This document shows, piece after piece, positions 27,535-39,365 of a stretch of DNA of 64,000 nucleotides. A program made the translations under genes and the position numbers. The notes below the pieces were generated by a model. That model was not told the origin of the DNA. It searched no databases and saw nothing but the letters and a program-made list of their open reading frames with translations. This DNA is from Paraburkholderia sp. ZP32-5 (lineage in GTDB: Bacteria > Pseudomonadota > Gammaproteobacteria > Burkholderiales > Burkholderiaceae). The DNA lies in NCBI RefSeq assembly GCF_021390495.1, contig NZ_JAJEJP010000001.1, forward strand, positions 186,001-250,000. Reading direction: 5' to 3'. Every line of letters begins with the position of its first letter. Positions within the stretch are counted from its first letter, which is position 1.

Positions 27535-27744
27535 GACGGGCGATATCCGAACGATCGACATTGACGGGGTCGCCAGTTAGAGTCGGTTCGCGCGGTGCGG
27601 ATGTCAAGCGGCTGGCGCGCATTCGGCGGAATCCGGATTATTCGCGCATCGGCCCGCACAACCCGTTTGTCGCGAGGGCGAGCGTGCGCGACGCTCACCC
27701 TCGCTCGTCGGGCAGTCAATCACCGGGCGCTAAATCAGCAGGCA

Positions 27745-28767
27745 CTACACGCTGCAAGCCGCTCCACCCGACGCCGCAATCTCCTGCGCTGCCTTTGCAC
27801 CTTCGACCTGCAGTATCGTCGGCAGCGACACGCCGTTCTTCGCGGCCGTCACCTCGGCGAGGATCGACACCGCGATTTCAGGCGGCGTCCTGCTGCCGAT
27901 ATAGATACCGACCGGTCCATGCAAACGGGCCAGTTCGGCTTCGTTCAGATCGAACTCCTTCAGTCGCTCGCGGCGCGCCTGATTGTTCCGTCTCGACCCC
28001 AGCGCGCCGACGTAGAACGCCGGCGTCTTCAGCGCCTCCATCAGCGCGAGATCATCGAGCTTCGGATCGTGCGTGAGCGCGATCACCGCGCAGCGCTCGT
28101 CGAGCTTCATGTCGATCACCGTATCGTCCGGCATCGTGCGCACGATTTTCGTGCCGGGGATGTCCCATTCGTCGGTGTATTCCTCGCGCGGATCGCACAC
28201 GGTGACCTGATAGTCGAGCCCGACCGCGATATGACACAGGTAGCGCGACAACTGCCCCGCGCCGATCACCAGCATCCGGTAGCGCGGGCCGTGGATCGTC
28301 AGCAGACGCTCGCCGTCGAAATGCACGCCGTCGGTGGCCTGCGCGTCGTCGAGCCGCACCGCGCCCGTCGCCATGTTGACTTCGCGCGCGACCAGCCGAC
28401 CGTTCTCCACCGCATGGCAGAGTTCGCCGATGCCGCTGGTCGGCGTCAACGGTTCGAGCACGAGCTGGATCGTGCCGCCGCACGGCAGCCCGAAGCGATG
28501 CGCTTCTTCCGCCGTGATGCCGTACTTGACGGCTTCCGGATGCGTCTGTTCGATGCCCCGTTGCCGCACCCGATCGATCAGATCGTCTTCGATGCAGCCG
28601 CCCGATACCGAGCCGACCACCAGTCCGTCATCGCGTACCGCGAGCATCGCGCCCTCGGGGCGCGGCGACGAGCCCCATGTCTTCACGACCGTTACCAGTA
28701 GCGCGCGGTGACCTTCTTCCAGCCAGCGGGCGCTGGACTTCAGAACTTCGAGATCCACGCTGTCCAT
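27745..28767 (-). CDS. XdhC/CoxI family molybdenum-hydroxylase maturation factor
   Basis: 340 residues. N-terminal XdhC_CoxI domain (VTVVKTWGSSPRPEGAMLAV, SVSGGCIEDDL with the conserved Cys, LPCGGTIQLVLEP) and a C-terminal Rossmann-like domain (MLVIGAGQLSRYLCHIA). XdhC proteins bind molybdenum cofactor, help sulfurate it and insert it into xanthine-dehydrogenase-type enzymes. Last gene of the eight-gene cluster; its start overlaps the coxG end by 28 bases. Confidence 0.92.
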   Translation of the reverse strand: MDSVDLEVLKSSARWLEEGHRALLVTVVKTWGSSPRPEGAMLAVRDDGLVVGSVSGGCIEDDLIDRVRQRGIEQTHPEAVKYGITAEEAHRFGLPCGGTIQLVLEPLTPTSGIGELCHAVENGRLVAREVNMATGAVRLDDAQATDGVHFDGERLLTIHGPRYRMLVIGAGQLSRYLCHIAVGLDYQVTVCDPREEYTDEWDIPGTKIVRTMPDDTVIDMKLDERCAVIALTHDPKLDDLALMEALKTPAFYVGALGSRRNNQARRERLKEFDLNEAELARLHGPVGIYIGSRTPPEIAVSILAEVTAAKNGVSLPTILQVEGAKAAQEIAASGGAACSV

Positions 28768-29324
28768 GATTTCTTTCCTTTCTTTTCTTCGCCGCCGGAC
28801 TCGCCGTCCGCGGCTTGATTCGATTCCGTTTGCGCGGCCGACGCGTCACCGGACGGCGGGGCTTTCGCGTCATTGTCCTCGCCGCCGGAGAACTGTGCAC
28901 TGAAGCGCTTGAAAAATTCGCCGGCAATCTTGCGTGCCGCGCCGTCGACGAGCCGTGAGCCGATCTGAGCGAGCTTGCCGCCGACCTGTGCGTTCGCCGT
29001 GTAGCTGAGCTTCGTCGCCGCGTCGCCGTCGGCTTCGAGCGTGACCTGCGCGTTGCCCTTCGCGAAGCCGGCGGCGCCGCCCTGGCCTTCGAAGACGATC
29101 GTGTAGGTGTTCGGCGCGTCGATGTCGGTCAACTGCATACGACCCTTGAAGCGCGCCTTGACCGGCCCGACCGCCGCGCTGAGCGCGACCAGGTACGCGT
29201 TTTCGCCATCGGGGTCGATGCTTTCGCAACCGGGGATGCACGCACGCAGAATTTCTGTGTCGTTCAACGCATCCCACGTTTGCTGCTGCGAGACCGGCAG
29301 CGTGTGAGTTTCGGCTAGTTCCAT
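28740..29324 (-). CDS. CoxG-like SRPBCC protein (CO dehydrogenase subunit G family)
   Basis: 194 residues. SRPBCC/START-like hydrophobic-pocket domain (LPVSQQQTWDALNDTEILRACIPGCESID), ending in FKRFSAQF, followed by a charged low-complexity linker and a basic Trp-containing C-terminal end (KSWTAWISKF). CoxG is thought to recruit the hydroxylase to the membrane in carboxidotrophs. Its start overlaps the VWA gene by 10 bases and its end overlaps xdhC, so the three are translationally coupled. Confidence 0.9.
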   Translation of the reverse strand: MELAETHTLPVSQQQTWDALNDTEILRACIPGCESIDPDGENAYLVALSAAVGPVKARFKGRMQLTDIDAPNTYTIVFEGQGGAAGFAKGNAQVTLEADGDAATKLSYTANAQVGGKLAQIGSRLVDGAARKIAGEFFKRFSAQFSGGEDNDAKAPPSGDASAAQTESNQAADGESGGEEKKGKKSWTAWISKF

Positions 29325-30595
29325 GAGCTTGCTCCAGCGAGTGCCTTCGCGGCCACGGCATGGCGAGGCGCGCGGGTGAGTTGCGCGAGATCGCGGCCGA
29401 ATGCTGCGAGGCTATCCAGATTATGAACCGGACGATGCGCGTCGACATACGGCAGGATTGCCTGCACGCCGCGTGCCTTCGGCGCGAAGCCGCTGAAACG
29501 CAGCAGCGGATTGAGCCAGACGATGCGATGCGCGAAGCGCGCGAGGCGCGCCATTTCGGTATCGAGCACGTCGATCGCTTCGTGATCGAGACCATCGGTG
29601 ACGAGCAGCACGGTCGCGCGGCCGGTCAGCACGCGACGTGCCCAGCGCCGGTTGAATTCGGCGAGCGCCGCACCGATACGCGTACCGCCCGACCAGTCGA
29701 CCACCTGATCGCTGAGCGTCGCGATCGCGACATCGGGATCACGCTCGCGCAACGCGCGCGTCGCGTTCGTGAGCCGCGTGCCGAACAGGAACACCTGCAG
29801 GCGTTCTCGCGACTGCAGCAGCGCGTGGCAGAAGTACAGCACCGCGCGCGAGTAGTTGCTCATCGAGCCGGAGATATCGAGCAGCAGCACGAGTGGCGGC
29901 TTGCGTTCGACCACCGCGCGATATTTCCACACCATCCAGTCGCCGCCCGCGCGCACCGCGTGCCGCGCGCTCGCGCGCAGGTCCGCATGCGTGCCGTGCG
30001 AGGCGGCCTTCAGGCGGCGTGTCGGTTCGGTTGCGAGCGGCAGACGCTGGCCGCGAATCAGATGCCGCAGGCTGCGCCATTCGTCGGCGGTCAGCGTATC
30101 GAAATCGCGGTGACGCAGCCGCTCTTCGGCGCTGAACGTCATGTGCGCGTGCAACTCGTGCTGCTCGGTTTCCTGCTGCGGGTTCAGATGCGGCGACGGC
30201 GGCATGCGCACCGCGAGCGCATCGGCGAGACGGTTATTACGTTTGGGCGGCGGCAGGCCGTCGCGGACTTTCGGCAACAGCAGCGCGCGCAGCTTGCCTT
30301 CCCAGTCGGGATCGCGCCAGAACAGATCGAACGCAGCGTTGAACAGCTCGCGCTCGTCGGGCGCGGTGACAAGCAGCGCGGCGAGCGCCGCGCGCACGTC
30401 GTCGCGGCGGCCGAGGTCGATCCATTGCAACGCGGCGAGCGCATCGACGGCCTGCGCGGGCGACATCGGCAGGCCTGCGCCACGCAGCACGCGCACGAAG
30501 TGCACGACGTTGCGCGCGAGCATCGGCGCGCCGTCCGCCGATGCGGCGGCGCGGTTCGTGTTGCCTTGATCGTCCGTGCCGTCTCGATCTGCCAT
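29315..30595 (-). CDS. VWA-domain protein, CoxE family
   Basis: 426 residues. C-terminal von Willebrand factor A domain with the MIDAS motif DISGSMS (LLLDISGSMSNYSRAVL) plus the downstream Thr/Asp positions (VVDWSGGTRIG, LLVTDGLDH). CoxE works with the MoxR-type ATPase CoxD to mature the Mo/Cu active site of CO dehydrogenase-type enzymes. Start at 30595 gives MADRDGTDD, with GTGGAG immediately upstream; the longer frame reads into the MoxR gene. It begins 12 bases after the MoxR stop. Confidence 0.9.
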   Translation of the reverse strand: MADRDGTDDQGNTNRAAASADGAPMLARNVVHFVRVLRGAGLPMSPAQAVDALAALQWIDLGRRDDVRAALAALLVTAPDERELFNAAFDLFWRDPDWEGKLRALLLPKVRDGLPPPKRNNRLADALAVRMPPSPHLNPQQETEQHELHAHMTFSAEERLRHRDFDTLTADEWRSLRHLIRGQRLPLATEPTRRLKAASHGTHADLRASARHAVRAGGDWMVWKYRAVVERKPPLVLLLDISGSMSNYSRAVLYFCHALLQSRERLQVFLFGTRLTNATRALRERDPDVAIATLSDQVVDWSGGTRIGAALAEFNRRWARRVLTGRATVLLVTDGLDHEAIDVLDTEMARLARFAHRIVWLNPLLRFSGFAPKARGVQAILPYVDAHRPVHNLDSLAAFGRDLAQLTRAPRHAVAAKALAGASSWN

Positions 30596-30606
30596 CTCCA
30601 CTATCC

Positions 30607-31488
30607 TCAGGCCGACAGACACTGCGCGATCTGCGCGGTGTCCACGCGCGCGAGATCGTCCTGATACTTGAGCAGCACACCGAGCGTGTTCTGTACCGAC
30701 TGCGGATCGAGTTCCGTCACGGACAGCGCTTCGAGCGCGCGGCACCAGTCGATCGTCTCAGCGATGCCCGGCGCCTTGAACAGATCCATGCCGCGCAGCC
30801 GGTGCACGAAATCGACCGCGCGCCGCTGCAATTGCGCCGATGTTTGCGGCGCGCGCGCGGCGACGATTTCGAGTTCGCGCTCGCGATCCGGATAGCCGAT
30901 CCATTGATACAGGCAGCGGCGTTTCAGCGCGTCGTGAACTTCGCGCGTGCGATTCGACGTCATCACGACGAGCGGCGGCTGCGCCGCGCGCACGGTGCCG
31001 TATTCGGGAATCGATACCTGGAAATCCGACAGCAGTTCGAGCAGGAACGCCTCGAACGGTTCGTCCGCGCGATCGATCTCGTCGATCAGCAGCACGCGCC
31101 GCGCGCCGGGGTGATGTTCGTCGGGCAGCAGCGCCTGCAGCAGCGGACGCTTCAACAGAAATTCGCCGCGATACAGCGTGTCGTTGTCCGGGCGCTCGCC
31201 GGCCGCTTCGGCGAGCCGCAGCGCCATGATCTGGCGCGGGTAGTCCCATTCGTACAGCGCGCTCGCGGTGTCGAGCCCCTCATAGCATTGCAGCCGCAAC
31301 AGCGTGGTGCCGAGCATGCCCGCGGCCGCTTTCGCGAGTTCGGTCTTGCCGACGCCGGGTTCGCCTTCGACGAACAACGGACGCTCCATGCGCAGTGCCA
31401 GATACAGCGCGGTCGCCAGTTCGCGGCTCGCGAAATAGCGTTGGGCGGCGAGTTGGGCGAGAGTGTCGTCGATGGAGGCCGGCTGCAT
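30607..31488 (-). CDS. MoxR-family AAA+ ATPase (CoxD-like)
   Basis: 293 residues. Walker A GEPGVGKT, Walker B VLLIDEIDRAD, sensor 1 VVMTSNRTREV and an arginine finger region KRRCLYQWIGYP. MoxR ATPases pair with VWA proteins, here the adjacent CoxE, to remodel metalloenzymes. I start at M13 (MQPASIDD, 31488), which has AGGA upstream. A 218-base gap with no gene separates it from coxM. Confidence 0.92.
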   Translation of the reverse strand: MQPASIDDTLAQLAAQRYFASRELATALYLALRMERPLFVEGEPGVGKTELAKAAAGMLGTTLLRLQCYEGLDTASALYEWDYPRQIMALRLAEAAGERPDNDTLYRGEFLLKRPLLQALLPDEHHPGARRVLLIDEIDRADEPFEAFLLELLSDFQVSIPEYGTVRAAQPPLVVMTSNRTREVHDALKRRCLYQWIGYPDRERELEIVAARAPQTSAQLQRRAVDFVHRLRGMDLFKAPGIAETIDWCRALEALSVTELDPQSVQNTLGVLLKYQDDLARVDTAQIAQCLSA

Positions 31489-31706
31489 GGTGGTCCTGGA
31501 TCTGCGCGATGAGCTGCGACTCAAGCGCGACTGCGACTAAAGAATGACTGAAGCCTGGGCGCAAGCGCGAGGCACGAGCCGCGGAAAGTACGAAGCACGC
31601 CGCGCGCCCGATTGCGACGTGGGCGTGGGCGGACGAAGCCGGCTTGCGCGCGGCATCCTGTATCGATGCTCGATGCGCGGCAAGCCGCTCGTGTCAGCCG
31701 AAGAGG

Positions 31707-32504
31707 CTAACCGTTCGCCTTCGTCACCGCCCGCGCGGCGAGCACCGGAATCAGATGCGCGCGGTACTCGGCGCTTGCATGCATGTCCTCGTTCAACTCG
31801 CCGGACGGAACGCTGACCGCGCGGGCCGCATCGGGCGTGAAGTTCGCCGACAGCGCGCTTTCCAGCTCCGGCACGCGAAACACCGACGACGCGGCGCCCG
31901 TCACCGCAACACGCACGCCGCTCGCGAATTGCGCGACGAACACGCCGACCAGCGCAAAGTGCGACGCCGGGTTGCGGAATTTCTCGTACGCGGCGCGATC
32001 GGGCACCGGAAACTCGACGGCGACGATCAGCTCGTCGGGCTCCAAAGCGGTCTCGTACATGCCGACGAAGAAATCGGCCGACGCGATGCGCCGCCGATCG
32101 GTGACGATCGTCGCGTCGAGACCCATCGCCGCGGCCGGATAGCATGCGGCCGGATCGTTGTTCGCGAGCGAGCCGCCGATCGTGCCGAGCGCGCGCACCT
32201 GACGATCGCCGATATGGCCGGCGAGGTCCGCGAGCGCCGGCAGCACGCGCCGCACGTCCGCGTGATCGGCGACATCCGCGTGACAGACGGCCGCGCCGAT
32301 CGTCACCGTTTGCGTGTCGACGGTGATGGTTTTCAGCGCTGGAATTCGCGTGACGTCGATCAGTTGCGACGGCTGCGCGAGACGCAGGCGCATCGTCGGC
32401 AGAAGGCTCTGGCCGCCGGCGAGGAATTTCGCTTCGCTGTCGGCGGTGAGGGCCGCGGCGGCCGCTTTCGGATCCGTCGCGCGTTGATACTCGAATGAAT
32501 ACAT
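31707..32504 (-). CDS. FAD-binding medium subunit, CoxM type
   Basis: 265 residues. FAD_binding_5 fold: KFLAGGQSLLPTMRLRLAQP (first FAD loop) and TIGGSLANNDPAACYPAAAM (second FAD loop), then the CO_deh_flav_C domain. It transfers electrons from the 2Fe-2S subunit to FAD and on to the acceptor. It lies 28 bases beyond the coxL stop. Confidence 0.93.
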   Translation of the reverse strand: MYSFEYQRATDPKAAAAALTADSEAKFLAGGQSLLPTMRLRLAQPSQLIDVTRIPALKTITVDTQTVTIGAAVCHADVADHADVRRVLPALADLAGHIGDRQVRALGTIGGSLANNDPAACYPAAAMGLDATIVTDRRRIASADFFVGMYETALEPDELIVAVEFPVPDRAAYEKFRNPASHFALVGVFVAQFASGVRVAVTGAASSVFRVPELESALSANFTPDAARAVSVPSGELNEDMHASAEYRAHLIPVLAARAVTKANG

Positions 32505-32532
32505 GTCGAATGCTCCGCTGAGGATCGATGGG

Positions 32533-34914
<2,382 letters not shown>

Positions 34915-34924
34915 CGTCGGCTCC

Positions 34925-35467
34925 TCAGGCGGCGGGCGCGGTGGCCGCGCCTGCGTTTGCATTGGCGCTCGTGCCCGCGCTTGTGCTTCCATGCGCGCCG
35001 GACTTCATGCCTTCGGCGCCTTCGAGCACGGCCTTGACGATGTTGTGATAGCCGGTACAGCGGCACAGATTGCCGTCGAGCTGCGCGCGCACGTCGTCGC
35101 CGGTCAGATCGGGTTGACGCTCGGCGAGCGATATCGCACTCATCACCATGCCGGGCGTGCAGAAGCCGCATTGCAAACCGTGGCAGTGCTTGAACGCGGC
35201 CTGCATCGGATGCAGCGTGCCGTTTTGCGCGAGCCCTTCGATGGTCGTGACCTGCGCGCCATCGGCTTGCGCTGCGAGCATATTGCAGGACTTGATTGCG
35301 CGGCCGTTCAGATGCACGGTGCAGGCGCCGCATTGAGCCGTATCGCAACCGACATGCGTGCCGGTCAGACGGAGTTGATCGCGCAGGAACTGGACAAGCA
35401 GGGTGCCGGGGTCGACCGTGGCGCTAACCGGCGCACCGTTGACCGTCAGACTGATGCTGATTGCCAT
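34925..35467 (-). CDS. 2Fe-2S small subunit, CoxS type
   Basis: 180 residues. Plant-type ferredoxin cluster ([17 protein letters not shown]) and an alpha-helical second cluster ([15 protein letters not shown]), both intact. A C-terminal Ala/Ser/Asn-rich tail of about 25 residues is unusual. First gene of the molybdenum cluster; strong AAGGAG Shine-Dalgarno right after the leader hairpin element. Confidence 0.94.
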   Translation of the reverse strand: MAISISLTVNGAPVSATVDPGTLLVQFLRDQLRLTGTHVGCDTAQCGACTVHLNGRAIKSCNMLAAQADGAQVTTIEGLAQNGTLHPMQAAFKHCHGLQCGFCTPGMVMSAISLAERQPDLTGDDVRAQLDGNLCRCTGYHNIVKAVLEGAEGMKSGAHGSTSAGTSANANAGAATAPAA

Positions 35468-35488
35468 GAAGCTGTCTCCTTGTCGATC

Positions 35489-35570
35489 GGAGCGAGTGCT
35501 TCGGCACTGGCTCCAGCCGCACGCTTTGCCGTGTCGACCGGATTAGGCGCTTCAGCGCTTGCCGCGATCC
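35489..35570 (-). repeat. Two tandem leader hairpins before coxS
   Basis: Hairpin 1 at 35489-35514: GGAGC/GCTCC outer and AGTGC/GCACT inner arms around a four-base loop. Hairpin 2 at 35540-35570: GGAT/ATCC outer and GCGC/GCGC inner arms. Both are followed on the minus strand by a RTCGACA block (GATCGACA and GGTCGACA); the first then gives AAGGAG and the coxS ATG. Hairpin 1 matches the element before the efflux adaptor gene at 20374-20407. Confidence 0.65.
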
Positions 35571-35967
35571 CATGCAAGATGGTTGCTGTGGGTGAGACCG
35601 GACCTGTGATTTTTTATTGCCGCTGCTTTCCTTCGACTGCGTACCGACTGCTATTCGCGAGGTCCGACGAGGGTGCTACGGGTTTTTATGGGGCTGCCGA
35701 AAAGTAAAGCACAAATCGCGCGAGCGCGCTATGAGGGGAAGTGTGTTTGGAACGCGAGTGCGCGGGAAGAAGGGCGTTACGCGTGTGAAGCGGGATGCTG
35801 CAAAAACTTGCGCCCCGTATTTAAGTGCATCAGCAAGTGCATAAGCAGATGCATGACGGGGCGCATCGATCGATCAGTGCTAAAGCCGTGCTGATTTCGC
35901 GAGCAACTGGTTTATGTGGCTTATGTGGTTTATGTGGCTCAACGGCACAGCCCGGCGAAAACGGACA
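35571..35967. other. Gene-free stretch upstream of the molybdenum cluster
   Basis: About 400 bases. It contains no supported gene; short + strand frames rich in Arg/Lys are not convincing. The cox promoter should lie here. A short repeated GTTTATGTGG/CTTATGTGG motif occurs at about 35911-35937 near the permease stop. Confidence 0.45.
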
Positions 35968-37359
35968 TTACTTCGCCAGTTTCGAATGACGGCGTGAGTA
36001 GCCGAAGTAGATCACCATGCCGATTACCAGCCAGATCCCAAATGCTGCCCATGTGATGCCCTGCAGATTGAGCATCAGAAACAGGCACGATGCGACCGCG
36101 AGCACCGGCACGACCGGCACACCGGGGCAGCGGAATGCGCGCGGCAGTTCCGGATGCGTCTTGCGCAGCACCAGCACCGCGATCGATACCATCGAGAACG
36201 CCGCGAGCGTGCCGATGTTGATCAACTCCGCCAGCACGTTGAGCGGCACCAGCGCGCCGATCAGACCGAAGAAAATGCCGACGAGCCACGTCGTGAAGAA
36301 TGGCGTCGCGTAACGCGGATGCACCTTCGACAGCTTCGCGGGCAACAGGCCGTCGCGCGACATCGCGAAGATCACGCGGGTCTGGCCATACGCCATCACG
36401 AGAATCACGGTCAGCATGCCGAGCACCGCGCCGAGATCGATGAAGCCCGCGACCCAGTTCTGCCCCGCCTGCTGCAGCGCGTACGACACCGGATGCGAGA
36501 TGCCCATGAACTTCGCCGACGGCACGATGCCGGTCACGACCGCCGCGACCGCGACGTACAGCACCGCGCATACGCCGAGCGACGCGATGATGCCGATCGG
36601 CAGATCGCGCTTCGGATTCTTCACTTCCTCGGCGGCGGACGACACCGAATCGAAGCCGATAAACGCGAAGAACATCACCGCGGCCGCGCCGAATACGCCG
36701 TTCCAGCCGTTCGGCATGAACGGATGCCAGTTGGCCGGCGTCACGTGGAACACGCCCACCGCGATCACCAGCAGCACGACGGTCACCTTGATCGCGACCA
36801 TGATGTTGTTGATCCGCGCGGATTCGCGCACGCCGAGCGACAGCAGCGTCGTGATCGCCATCATCACGAGGAACGCCGGCAGGTTGAACAGCGTGTGCAC
36901 GCCGGGAATCGCGCCCGGCGCGGCGCTCAGCGCGACCGGCAGCGACACGCCGAAGCCCGCGAGCAGTGACTGCAGATAACCCGACCAGCCGACCGATACC
37001 GCCGAGGTCGCGAGCCCGTATTCGAGCATCAGGTCCCAGCCGATGATCCACGCGGCGAGTTCGCCGAGCGTCGCGTACGAGTACGTGTAGATCGAACCGG
37101 CGACCGGAATCGTCGACGCGAATTCGGCGTAGGCGAGCGCGGCGAAGCCGCAGGCGATCGCCGCGATCACGAACGACACCATCAGCGCGGGGCCGGCTTG
37201 CACGGCGCCGGTGCCGGTCAGCACGAAAATGCCGGTGCCGATGATGGCGCCGACACCGAGGAAAGTGAGGTCGAGCGCGCCGAGCGCCTTTTTCAGGCCG
37301 GCGTTCTGAGCGCTCGCCGCGAGCATGTGCTCGACGCTCTTTTTGCGAAACAGGGACAT
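35968..37359 (-). CDS. APC-superfamily amino acid permease (cationic amino acid transporter type)
   Basis: 463 residues, 12 or more helices. The N-terminus MSLFRKKSVEHMLA followed by LGALDLTFLGVGAIIGTGIFVLTG is the signature of the CAT/YfnA subgroup; FFAFIGFDSVSSAAEEVKNPKRDLP and MAYGQTRVIFAMSRDGLLP are the other APC hallmarks. Imports an amino acid by proton symport; substrate unknown. Start at M9 of the open frame. Monocistronic. Confidence 0.92.
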   Translation of the reverse strand: MSLFRKKSVEHMLAASAQNAGLKKALGALDLTFLGVGAIIGTGIFVLTGTGAVQAGPALMVSFVIAAIACGFAALAYAEFASTIPVAGSIYTYSYATLGELAAWIIGWDLMLEYGLATSAVSVGWSGYLQSLLAGFGVSLPVALSAAPGAIPGVHTLFNLPAFLVMMAITTLLSLGVRESARINNIMVAIKVTVVLLVIAVGVFHVTPANWHPFMPNGWNGVFGAAAVMFFAFIGFDSVSSAAEEVKNPKRDLPIGIIASLGVCAVLYVAVAAVVTGIVPSAKFMGISHPVSYALQQAGQNWVAGFIDLGAVLGMLTVILVMAYGQTRVIFAMSRDGLLPAKLSKVHPRYATPFFTTWLVGIFFGLIGALVPLNVLAELINIGTLAAFSMVSIAVLVLRKTHPELPRAFRCPGVPVVPVLAVASCLFLMLNLQGITWAAFGIWLVIGMVIYFGYSRRHSKLAK

Positions 37360-37681
37360 TGGCGTGGGTCTCCAGTAGTGCACGCGTGTTGCGCGCCGAT
37401 GTCGGGGAAAACCCGCGATTTTAGCGGAAGCGCGCTGTTCGCCTTACAGGTGGCGGTGTTTCCGTGGTCTGGTCAGCAGGGCGGAAACGCCTGTTCGAAC
37501 GGACATTTAGGGTGGTCCGTGCCGCCGCAAACAGGATGCCAGTAAGGTCTTTACTGGATACGCAAGGAATGGGGAGGGAATCTCTCCGTCAACGAATGTG
37601 ACGGCAGCGCGGTGACTGATGAGGGCGCAATGACTAATGGCGCCACGGCTCAGCTTGGCGCCGGCGATGTTCGGCCGCGGC
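37360..37681. other. Gene-free stretch between permease and response regulator
   Basis: About 320 bases carrying the permease promoter region; no terminator, gene or repeat is evident. Confidence 0.45.
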
Positions 37682-38338
37682 TCAACCCGCCATCGCGGGA
37701 TTCAGATCGACCAGCCGATTGCTCATCACGTAGAACGTCAGCTCCGCGTTGTTGCGCAGCTTCATTTTTTCGAGCAGCCGGGTGCGGTACACGCTGACCG
37801 TTTTCACCGACAGCGACAGCGTCGCCGCAATATCGGTGAGCCGTTTGCCGGACGCGAGCATGCACAAGGTCTGATATTCGCGGTCGGACAGCTTTTCGTG
37901 CGGCAACTGCTCGCCGTCGAACGACACATAGTCGGCGAGCGCTTCGGCCATCGCCGGGCTCACGTATTTGCGGCCCGCGGCGACCTGCTGGATCGCGGCG
38001 ATCATCTGCGCGGCGTCGACCGATTTCGACAGATAGCCGGACGCGCCGGCCTTCAGCGCGCGCACCGCGTACTGATCCTCGAGGTACATCGAGAACATCA
38101 GCACGGCCACGCGCGGTGCCTTGCGCTTCAGGCGCTTGAGCACTTCGACGCCGTTCATGTCGGGCAGCGAGATGTCGAGCAGCACGACGTCGAAGCTCTG
38201 CTGGACGACGGCATCGAGCGCTTCGGAGCCGTTCTGGGCCTCGGCGACATCGCGCGCGATGCCGCGATCGAGTAGCAACTGACGCACGCCTTCGCGGACG
38301 ACGGCGTGGTCTTCGGTGATCAGGATGCGCAGGCTCAT
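37682..38338 (-). CDS. NarL/FixJ-family response regulator
   Basis: 218 residues. Receiver domain with acidic pocket (EDH), phospho-acceptor in VVLLDISLPD, Thr/Ser position FSMYL and Lys in GYLSKSV; C-terminal LuxR-type HTH (LSDREYQTLCMLASGKRLTDIAATLSLSVKTVSVYRTRLLEKM). It follows the histidine kinase by 10 bases on the same strand, so the two form a two-component operon. Confidence 0.93.
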   Translation of the reverse strand: MSLRILITEDHAVVREGVRQLLLDRGIARDVAEAQNGSEALDAVVQQSFDVVLLDISLPDMNGVEVLKRLKRKAPRVAVLMFSMYLEDQYAVRALKAGASGYLSKSVDAAQMIAAIQQVAAGRKYVSPAMAEALADYVSFDGEQLPHEKLSDREYQTLCMLASGKRLTDIAATLSLSVKTVSVYRTRLLEKMKLRNNAELTFYVMSNRLVDLNPAMAG

Positions 38339-38348
38339 GGTCGGGCGT

Positions 38349-39365
38349 TCACGAGTTCACGATTTGCATGCGCCGGGCGGCGCGCGACGTGACGATGGGC
38401 GCGAGCAGCGCGTCCCACGCGAAGCGGGCCTGGACGAGGGTGCCGCGGTGGGGTTGTGGGTTCGATGCATGGCTTGTGGCGGTGTCGGCGGTCGTGGTGC
38501 CGGCGGCGCGTGCAGCGTCGTGGACGCGGTCGCGACTGCCGCCGTGACTCGTAGCCGACGGGAGATTGCTACCAGCGTTTTTGCTACGCGCGGCGCCTAC
38601 GCACAGCGTGCCGTCGAAGGCCGCGCAGCGCGCCTGCATGCCGGCGAGGCCGAAATGGCCGGCTTGGCCGGTTTGGCTCGTCTGGCCGGATTTGTCGCTT
38701 CGATTACTGCGGCCGCGGCGGTTTTTCGACCCGCCGCGCGGCAGGCCGACGCCATCGTCGCTGACGAGCAGCGTCAGATGGCTCGCGTCAGCTTCGATGC
38801 GCACGTCGGCGGATGCCGCGCGAGCATGCTTCGCGACGTTGTTCAGTGCTTCCTGCGCGACGCGGAACACGGCGAGCGCCGCGTCGGCCGGCAGGCGCGC
38901 GAGCCGCGCGTCGTCGGTGCTGATGAAGGTGGCGCGCAAGCCGGTGCGCGTCGCGAATGCATTGGTCCAGCGTCTGATCGCGTCGGCGAGCCCCATGTCA
39001 AACGATGGCGCGTGCAGTTGCTCGACAGCGTCGCGGTTCGCCGCGCACACGGCGTCGAGCGAACGGCTGACGACCGCGAGCGCACGCACGCATTGCGGTG
39101 GGGCATCGGCGGGCAACCAGGTTTCGATATTGGCGAGCGCGAAGCGCGTCGCGGTCAGCTCAGCGCCGACGCCATCGTGCAGCTCGCGCGCGACATGACG
39201 GCGGATGCTTTCCTGCGCCTGCACGAGTTCGGTGGATAGTTCGCGCACTCGCGCCCGCAGCTGCGCCAGCTCGCGCACGGTGGCGAGCGACTGCGCGTCG
39301 AAGCCATCACACTCCGCTGACGGCGCCAGCGGAGCGTTGAACGGGACGGCAATCGACGTATCCAT
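38349..39365 (-). CDS. Soluble NarX-type sensor histidine kinase with low-complexity inserts
   Basis: 338 residues, no transmembrane segment. N-terminal coiled coil, HisKA_3 box ARELHDGVGAE with His63, HATPase_c with N box NNVAKHA (175-181), G1 DDGVG (203-207) and G2 GHFGLAGM (236-243). Two inserts are unusual: 211-235, a Ser/Gln/Gly/Thr-rich stretch in the ATP lid, and 257-306, an Asn/Ser/Thr/His-rich stretch before the last strand GTLVQARF. Cytoplasmic stimulus unknown. Paired with the NarL-type regulator downstream. Confidence 0.88.
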   Translation of the reverse strand: MDTSIAVPFNAPLAPSAECDGFDAQSLATVRELAQLRARVRELSTELVQAQESIRRHVARELHDGVGAELTATRFALANIETWLPADAPPQCVRALAVVSRSLDAVCAANRDAVEQLHAPSFDMGLADAIRRWTNAFATRTGLRATFISTDDARLARLPADAALAVFRVAQEALNNVAKHARAASADVRIEADASHLTLLVSDDGVGLPRGGSKNRRGRSNRSDKSGQTSQTGQAGHFGLAGMQARCAAFDGTLCVGAARSKNAGSNLPSATSHGGSRDRVHDAARAAGTTTADTATSHASNPQPHRGTLVQARFAWDALLAPIVTSRAARRMQIVNS

